Assembly (NCBI GenBank): GCA_036897485.1
Contig: JAYMTF010000304.1
Location: 1-40,552 of the forward strand
Source of the DNA: Pelargonium nanum
Taxonomy: Eukaryota > Streptophyta > Magnoliopsida > Geraniales > Geraniaceae
DNA: 40,552 nucleotides
Reading direction: 5' to 3'
Positions 34,187 through 40,552 of this stretch are shown here, piece after piece. Within the stretch, counting starts at the first letter, position 1, and each line of letters starts with the position of its first letter. The position numbers and the translations under genes are program-made. Under the pieces are notes generated by a model. It made no database searches. It had not been told where the DNA came from and worked only from the letters and a program-made list of their open reading frames with translations.

Positions 34187-34961
34187 GTGGAAGATTCTTG
34201 GCACCTGCAAGTTTACAGGCAAAATTATTAATAATTTTAACTATCCGAGAAAATTTGCAGGCCATGAAAAAGGCATGTAAAGATGGAGACCAAAGATTTT
34301 TAAGTAACATGGAAGAACTGTGAGTAGAAAACTATGTCGTACAGAGCGGAGGCAACATCTCCGCTAAAATCTTGATCTCTTTTTTGGTGGCGCCACAAAC
34401 TCCAAGCAAAGCCCAAAGAACACCTTTTCGATTTCTAGGGCTACATTTTCTACTTGTCGAGACTTTAGCTCGCTAGGCTAATGGATATAGACATATAGTG
34501 ATATCCAATTTAATTTCTACAAATGCGTACTTGCTAACGGGAAATAAATTTAAAAACACAAGGTGTTTCCATTTTCTCCGGCTCGATATAACACATGAAA
34601 ACTGTCAGGAACGCAGTTTACATTACATGCGCAAAACAAGAACCACAAGGCCTCCACCTACAGGGGTGTTACCATTACGCATTACACATACACTTCAATC
34701 TCTATTACATCTTACAAGTCCCATCTATAAGATTATGGTACTGTAAAATATCATGCAATAACTCACAAAGTAACTTAACAAGACACAAATGTATTTATTA
34801 GGCAGGCAGGCTCCAGCAGGTTGCCATCTTCCCAACACTTCTCAAGAAGACTCACCCGATCAGACTTTATGTCCCCAGCTTGCGCTTTATGGAATATCAG
34901 TCTAAGTACCCGTCTGCCATGCTCCACACCTACTAGATTCCCATAGTCTACAAAGATCGAT
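34187..34961. other. Spacer and NRP 3' UTR
   Basis: The right-hand part, from about 34794, is the 3' UTR of the minus-strand NRP gene. The left part holds the upstream region of the small secreted protein gene. No further gene is seen. Confidence 0.45.
34794..34799 (-). terminator. Poly(A) signal AATAAA of NRP
   Basis: AATAAA on the minus strand about 165 bp after the NRP stop codon. Confidence 0.45.
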
Positions 34962-37099
34962 TTATGCAGCAGAGCCTGCTTGTTCACATAGGTCTAATAA
35001 GTCCAGGGTCTGCAAAACAACCAACCCAATTTCAGGTCTATCAGTTACCACACAAAATGTAAACAAAAATACAACCCAAAAACAACTACACGGCTCAGCC
35101 ATACCTCTGGAACTGAGAGCTCAAGACGAAACTTGGGACCATCGTAGTGGTGCAGAACTGGCCTAAAAGCATCTTCTTCCAATGCCTTGCAGAGCTTCCT
35201 AACCCGAATTCTCACCTAAGCATCAAGGGAAAAAAGGGACAAACAGGTCACATAAATGGAACGTCAGAAATCTTATATGAACAAACTAGCCCAAAATTAT
35301 TCATAATTCTATTTTATACCTGAGCAGGGAACCTTGACTCCCCTTTACATTTTTTATCTTCCCAAGCAGTTGGATCAATGTTCGAACCCCCAAAAGTTGA
35401 TGCCTGTAGAAAACCAATCAAATTAGCACAAAAACATAAGCCAATAAACTAACCAGAACAAGAATACAATGCAGTAACATTCGGACCCTTATTACTGCAA
35501 GTCTCGATATGTTATGTCCACCAATAATACTATATACAAGGTCAAGCAACTTGAATTCATTTAGAAGAGGAAGAAACACAGTAATCTTTCTACATATGTC
35601 AGCACAACTTTGTTATTCTTTCCATACCAAAACTAGTATCCACTTCTCTTAAAAAAAAAAATTGAGAGTCCACTTTACTTTTTGGTAGGTAAGTTGCACA
35701 TGAATTACCAAAAATAACCATAAGATAAATGAACTAGAACTCCTTGATTTTGTTACAACAAGAGCACATGTGGGTATATGGGAAAAAGTACAACCCTAAC
35801 TAACTTAACCTATTTTTTCTCAAAAATAGGAAAATAGACACCTATTTCAGGATGGGGGGAATATTATGCCAGTTCTTTCAGCAAAATAATTAAAGAAAGA
35901 ACATAATAAAAGTATTTGCTTCTGGAATATCCTACTTTAACTACAATACAGTTTCATCAAGGCTACACCTATAAGCACAGCAGACTTGTTCAGAAAAATG
36001 GCTTATTACCTCAAGCATTGTAGATATCTCAAAATATAAATGAAAATATAGCTAGTATACCTCAAAAATTCCATGCAACTGGTGAGTTGTATAGTTATAA
36101 AGAAACAGAGGTAAGCCTGGAGTTATTGCCCGTACAGAATCCCGATACCTTGGTGGCAATCCTACAAAATGGAATTAAAGATATAAAAAAATATTCAAAC
36201 AAAAAATGTCAACAAAGTAAATTCGGGAAACAGTGTACAGAATATCTTTCCAATTGAAGTGTTAAAGAGAGTTATGATAAAGGTGCATATCAAATTTTCA
36301 ATTACTGATTGTTACATGAAAATTTATTTAAGTCTTCATCAAGTTATATAAACATGCAACTGCTGGTTACAATTTAGGAAACCTTTACCATGTACAGGTG
36401 TAAACATCCACATCAATTTATTACTGATTAGATTCACCAAATAGTTTACAATACACCTTCTAAACTTAGATTTGAAACCTTCTACGGTTCTACCTAGGTA
36501 TCCCATTGTGTCCAAGAAAGCATAAAAGGGAAATCACACTTACCAAATAGCTGGCGCTTTAGATCTTCCTGCATTGTATCGTTGTTGCACACAAAGATGT
36601 ATCCTCCAAGCACCTCATTTCGCGGGAGAGTCTCTGTTGCTGGCAAAGTCTTGAACCTTTTGTCAACAGCATTGTTGGCATTAGCATTGTCATTATTGTT
36701 ATTGTTGTTTGCCTCTTTGTTGCTGTTATTGTTGCTGCCATACTTGGTACCGGGCATGTTCCCTATAGTGGCTGTATTGCTTTTTGGGTACACTGCATTC
36801 ATATTGTAAATACCATTCCTGAATGCATTCTTGCTCCCATTTTCAGTTATCTTGGAATCCAAGTTCAGCATGTTAAAGTTAAGGCTTTCAAACTTGTTAT
36901 CTTCCTGGTACCCAAATTTGTCCCTTGGCCTAATTTCAGCTGGGCCCTTGGAGAGATCAAGGTTATTCATACGCTCTCCCTTTACCCTTGTCTGATCAGC
37001 CAATCTAGACGCAGCCATGAACCATTTCTGATCCTCTCCAACTTTAGATTGTCCTCGAAGCTCATCGCCCAATTGCCAAAAGCTGTTCAAGTTTTCCAT
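34962..37099 (-). CDS. NRP: DCD-domain N-rich protein (NRP)
   Basis: Five coding exons, 37099-36544, 36161-36061, 35403-35320, 35215-35105 and 35009-34962, give 299 residues. The N-terminus MENLNSFWQLGDELRG is the NRP signature. Residues about 120-145 are Asn-rich (several NNN and NANANN runs). The DCD domain fills residues 164 to about 293: LGGYIFVCNNDTMQEDL, GLPPRYRDSVRAITPGLPLF, LHGIFEASTFGGSNIDPTAW, FPAQVRIRVRKLCKALEEDA and FRLELSVPETLDLLDLCE. DCD proteins relay ER and osmotic stress to programmed cell death (soybean NRP-A/B; Arabidopsis At5g42050). A leader intron is likely: a 3' splice site TTCAG at 37110-37114 leaves only 10 nt before the ATG, with leader exon near 38060-38170. A Stowaway MITE lies in the second coding intron. 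Confidence 0.95.
35616..35861. mobile_element. Stowaway-like MITE in NRP intron
   Basis: Left end TTCTTTCCATACCAAAACTA and inverse of the right end TTCCCCCCATCCTGAAATAG are imperfect terminal inverted repeats of Stowaway type. Both sides are flanked by TA (35614-35615 and 35862-35863). 246 bp, between the exons ending at 36061 and starting at 35403. Confidence 0.68.
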
Positions 37100-37109
37100 C
37101 TTTCAAACC

Positions 37110-38260
37110 CTGAAGTGAAAATAGACAGAACAAACCCTTGTAAACATCTCCAAATAAAATAAAAAGATAAAAAAATGAGGCAGAAAAAAACATATACAAT
37201 GAAGTATTGTGTCAGTTTAATTTAAATTTAAGCAAAAAGGGAAAAGATGACTGATAATGTATCACAAATTAAAGAGAAAGGGGGACTTGAAAGTTGAAGC
37301 ACTTAGATAAGATGCTTTTTATCACCCGAGTAACCGGAAAAATTAATAGTTGAAATAAATCATTCCCTTGACAGGAAAGGAGTTGAATACCCATGTTTAG
37401 AAACATATTAACGAAAACATTTAAAGCAGAAGTTCTCATAGACTTGCCATCTTTGACAGCTTGCGCCGTACAAATAATGAAATAAAACAAAGAACAAAAA
37501 AAAAATATGGTCTGACCCCAATGGAGTAGGTGGAACCAAACCAAAGAGGGCCTGAGGCACATCTCCAACCCTTGGGTTGATTTTCCTCTAAGATTTTCAA
37601 GACAACCATCACAACAATTTCTCAGCGCATATAAATCAAACCAAATAGCAGAATGCCTGTACCCACATTAAAAACTACATTCTCTTGAAAGATCGATAAT
37701 TTCATTGGAAGCTGAGCAAAAGATAACTCAAAAATCAGAGAAAAGTATCATATTCAATATTACATACTTAAATCCATTTCCTCAATCTCTCAACCAAAAA
37801 AATAGCACAAAATACAGAGCTAAACAGGTTGACACATGGCATTTCTCGAAACCCTGACAATGAAATAATCAACATTTTACACAATTAAATCGATAAACTC
37901 AGTATGTGTATATATATAAGTAACACAGGTTACTCAAAATCCCAGCTCTATCAGAAATCAAAACAACAATTAAAAAAAAAAAGTTAATTCAGTGAGCTGA
38001 AGAGAAATAAACGCAAATTGAAGTAAAATAAGAGAAAATAGTTGAAGAAAGGAGAGAAATAACTGGATACGAAGAGGAGTAAGGGTTGATCTAAGTGGAT
38101 TTGCAGAGAGAGATTCGAGAGGAACCCTAGATTTGGGGATCGAAGAGAGAGCGAGAGAGAAGCGAACGCACCTTTTATCTGCTGCACTTCTGGCTATGTG
38201 AGAGACCCGTATGACACGACACAGAGGAACTCCCAGGGTGGATTTTTTTGTACTTATAGC
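37110..38260 (-). other. NRP leader intron, leader exon and promoter
   Basis: Minus-strand sequence from about 38170 down to 38060 is a CT/GA-rich leader exon; a T-rich intron then runs to TTCAG at 37110. A TATA-like CTATAAG lies at about 38255. The splice donor is not certain: two GT sites occur near 38065-38072. Confidence 0.4.
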
Positions 38261-39743
38261 AGCTTCCTGTGACCAAAATGCCCTTCTCTTGTTCCACCAA
38301 TTTCACTGCTGCCACTCTGTTTTTGAAAATTTCCTCTTCTTTTGTTTGGTTGTGTTGTCAGAGTTTGGCTGAAATTTATGAATGAAGTGGATGTTCACAC
38401 GCGCATGAGATTGCGTGAATTGTAATTACGTTGTTTAGCCAAAATTTAAGTGATGTTCTTATCAAGTTTTATGGAACAATTAATGATTTAATGCGTGTTT
38501 GCTGTCTATGGCTTGTTTTCTGGCCCGAACTCTCAAATTGGGTTTCGGTAAATTTTTGAGACGGGTTTGGGTTACATGTAATAAATTTAAATCCGTTCAA
38601 AAAAAATAATAAGATAATAATATTACAGTACATATTTTCTCGCATTCTCGCAGAATCAACGTATTCACTCCATGTCGCAGCCTTACAATGGGAGTCAAAA
38701 TCTGATGAACCATCCAAGAGCTTTGTGATTGGCCTTATGTCACGACACCAAGGTGCGGTCTCGGGACGAGAACCATTATTTGGTGACCTACGTGACTCGT
38801 TAATGAAGAACTCAATTTCTAAAATTTCGATCCTGAAAAACTCTACACAAAGAACTTTATTAAGAATGAACTCATCAATGAAAAACTCAACTTTGGAGAT
38901 CTCGACTCCAAATAGCTTGATTACGAAGGGACTCAATGACAAATAACTCATCTTCAAAAACATATTTGGAGTCTTTGTAAAGGCTTACCCTCACGTTTGA
39001 GGTAATATCTAAAAAAACGCATATGGGTTCTATTAACAATGTGTTATCTCTCGAAGGCTATCGGTTCATTGCCGAGATATGAGAACCTCACATGGAATAT
39101 GAATTTAGATCATTTTATAAATAAAAAAATATGCAATACGTGAACAAGACGACAAACACAATCTAGTGTGCCGAAATTGTCCTAGTAAAAAGAGGCGCAT
39201 CAGCTTGTTTTATTGTTAGGGACTACTTGAAATTCATTGTTCATATAACCTCGCAAGGCAGTTGACCATGGCCTCTGAAAAAAAAAATAAACTTAAAACA
39301 ACTTTTAGTTGTAATTTCTCAATAAAAAAAATTAAGTATTGGATCGTAACTTTTAAAAATAACATCCGAAAAGCGGAAAAAAACAAACATAAAAGAATAA
39401 AAAAACAAATAAAGTAAACGGAGACGTTGACGAACACGTTGTCGTGATTAAGAGTCACAAATAGAAAACATTGAGAAAAATAACTAAGAAACTCGACCAA
39501 AAGATGATATAATAACATATGTATTTTAGCAAAGAACCCCAAAAATGTTTGAGACGAAGAGTGGCACTTTATTTATTTTTTAGATTTTACCAATTTTCAC
39601 AAAGTGCACCTTTGAAACATGAATTCTCACAATTTTGTTGAAGTACGCATTAGCCAATAGAGTTGCATGGACAGTGGTGCTCTAAGCACGCGCTCTAGAT
39701 GCGGTTGAGGATTGAGTTGCATAATATGGTCCAAGCCTTGTGC

Positions 39744-39749
39744 CACGTG
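39744..39749. promoter_or_regulatory. G-box (CCACGTGTC)
   Basis: A canonical CACGTG G-box with ABRE-type flanks (GCCACGTGTC), about 75 bp upstream of an ATG at 39820 in a GC-rich, leader-like segment. This may mark the promoter of a plus-strand gene that runs off the window. Confidence 0.4.
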
Positions 39750-40402
39750 TCAACGAGCCTGGGACAAATTAAGAGCTGTCGGCGAGACCAAAATTGTGTA
39801 CAGTTGGGAGAGAGAGAGTATGAACAAAACGACGCCGCGCCAGTCACGCCATTCGTCGTGCTTCGCCGCGGCTAGTCACACTTCTTCTGCTCTCTGCTCT
39901 GCTCTGAGTTCGCTGCTACCTCCTACATCTGCCACCTGTCTCCTTTGTTTCCGCCAGCGCCAAATCTCCATTCTACGTAAATAAAAATAATTTTTTTTTA
40001 TAATTTTAAAATAGAGCTTTTTTTGAAAAAAATGAAGAGCTAATGGGTTCATGAGTTTCTTAAATGAGGTAGCTCAACTTTTTCTAATAACTCTACTATA
40101 CTCCCATTCAAAATAAACTGAAGATTTGTGCATTTTACAACTCAAATTTGGAATCATATAGTTTGGAGCCTCACTATGTCATTGTCTTAGTTGTTGGGCT
40201 AAGGCATTGACATTATTTTGAATTTTTTTTGTCTAAATCATGGTTTTTTTGAGCAGATTTCTGATGTAGGAACAACTGCAGAAGTTGGAAACGTAGTTGG
40301 AGTCCACGAAATTCGACTGGTTGAAAGATTTCGGCGTTCTGATCAAGACACACACTTGCCGTGTGGTCTTAAAATTTTAGCCATCTGATGTCGTTTAGAC
40401 TC

Positions 40403-40552
40403 TTTTTTTTTTGAAGGGGGAATGCAAGTACTTCTCATTAATCCAAACTATGCCATAAAGGCTTACAGAATTGAAAGAACAAAAAAGAAACCAACCAACT
40501 AAGCAGAAATAAAAACATGCAACTAGAGCAAACTAGATGAAACAGGAAATCT
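40403..40552 (-). mobile_element. Probable LINE 3' end (partial)
   Basis: Read on the minus strand, the window edge enters a T-rich 3' UTR-like segment (TTTCAATTCTGTAAGCC..., TTAATGAGAAGTACTTGCAT) ending in CCCCCTTC followed by ten A residues (40412-40403). This is the layout of plant L1-type LINE 3' ends. The coding part would lie beyond the window. No target duplication can be checked. Confidence 0.45.

Larger units (their letters stand above)
38261..40552. other. Terminal region without a firm gene
   Basis: 38400-39650 is AT-rich with short AACTC direct repeats at 38800-38950 that look like decayed transposon sequence. 39700-39985 is GC-rich with a G-box and resembles a promoter plus leader or first exon. 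An open stretch at 40255-40388 follows a plausible 3' splice site (TTGAGCAG). Neither could be tied to a known protein. Confidence 0.4.

Noticed and set aside
36559-36809. Leu-rich and Thr/Ile-rich frames opposite or offset from NRP exon 1
   Set aside because: They are out-of-frame readings of the Asn codon repeat (AAC/AAT).
38469-38963. 164-residue minus-strand protein
   Set aside because: Composed of short repeated Phe/Glu/Ile words from direct DNA repeats, no domain, AT-rich transposon-like context.
1-40552. CRISPR arrays, prokaryotic operons, prophage or toxin-antitoxin loci
   Set aside because: All genes are plant nuclear genes with spliceosomal introns; the repeats seen are MITEs, a SINE and intron tandem repeats.

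Overview
This is a stretch of nuclear DNA from a flowering plant, almost certainly a eudicot. Genes have many short GT-AG introns. Intergenic DNA is AT-rich and full of MITEs. The protein set is plant-specific: a plastid ribosomal protein S21 precursor, a peroxisomal sulfite oxidase, a DCD-domain N-rich protein, a DUF642 wall protein and a CYP94 P450. No species can be named from the sequence. I found no prokaryotic, plasmid, CRISPR or viral system and no convincing tRNA or rRNA gene.

Layout. 1-4.9 kb is gene-poor and contains a Stowaway terminus and two poly-C runs. At 4925-6181 (+) lies a three-exon GT77-type glycosyltransferase. It converges on a two-exon gene for plastid ribosomal protein S21 (7378-6469, -). 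At 9918-11186 (+) lies an intronless F-box/kelch gene with a near-complete miR2111 target site just upstream of the F-box. That site, and its placement beside the S21 gene as in Arabidopsis (At3g27150 beside At3g27160), identify it as the TML/HOLT-type regulator. At 12943-15330 (+) is SWP73/BAF60, a SWI/SNF remodeller subunit, with a Stowaway MITE in its coding intron. At 15.9-17.9 kb is a weak, possibly broken small gene. At 20107-18584 (-) is an intronless CYP94 P450, probably of the jasmonoyl-isoleucine hydroxylase (CYP94B) group.

20.1-26.9 kb holds no convincing gene but is a readable transposon graveyard: a Stowaway element, a low-complexity dispersed repeat, a tRNA-derived SINE with target duplication and an internal 93-bp duplication, a 491-bp foldback element, and three Tourist-like MITEs lying head to tail separated by single TAA trinucleotides.

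At 31315-26965 (-) all twelve exons of sulfite oxidase can be joined into a 393-residue protein. It is divergent from a three-exon DUF642 protein (31985-33465, +), leaving a 669-bp shared promoter. A small secreted, proline-rich protein (34122-33748, -) follows, then the five-exon DCD-domain NRP gene (37099-34962, -). The last 2.3 kb has no firm gene. It contains a G-box next to a GC-rich, leader-like segment, and the edge carries what looks like the poly(A) end of a LINE.

The genes are independent housekeeping, stress and wall genes rather than a cluster. The most informative signals are the conserved miR2111 site, the nested or tandem MITE array, the SINE with its hallmarks, a foldback family with one copy inside a sulfite oxidase intron, and an unrecognised secreted peptide precursor.
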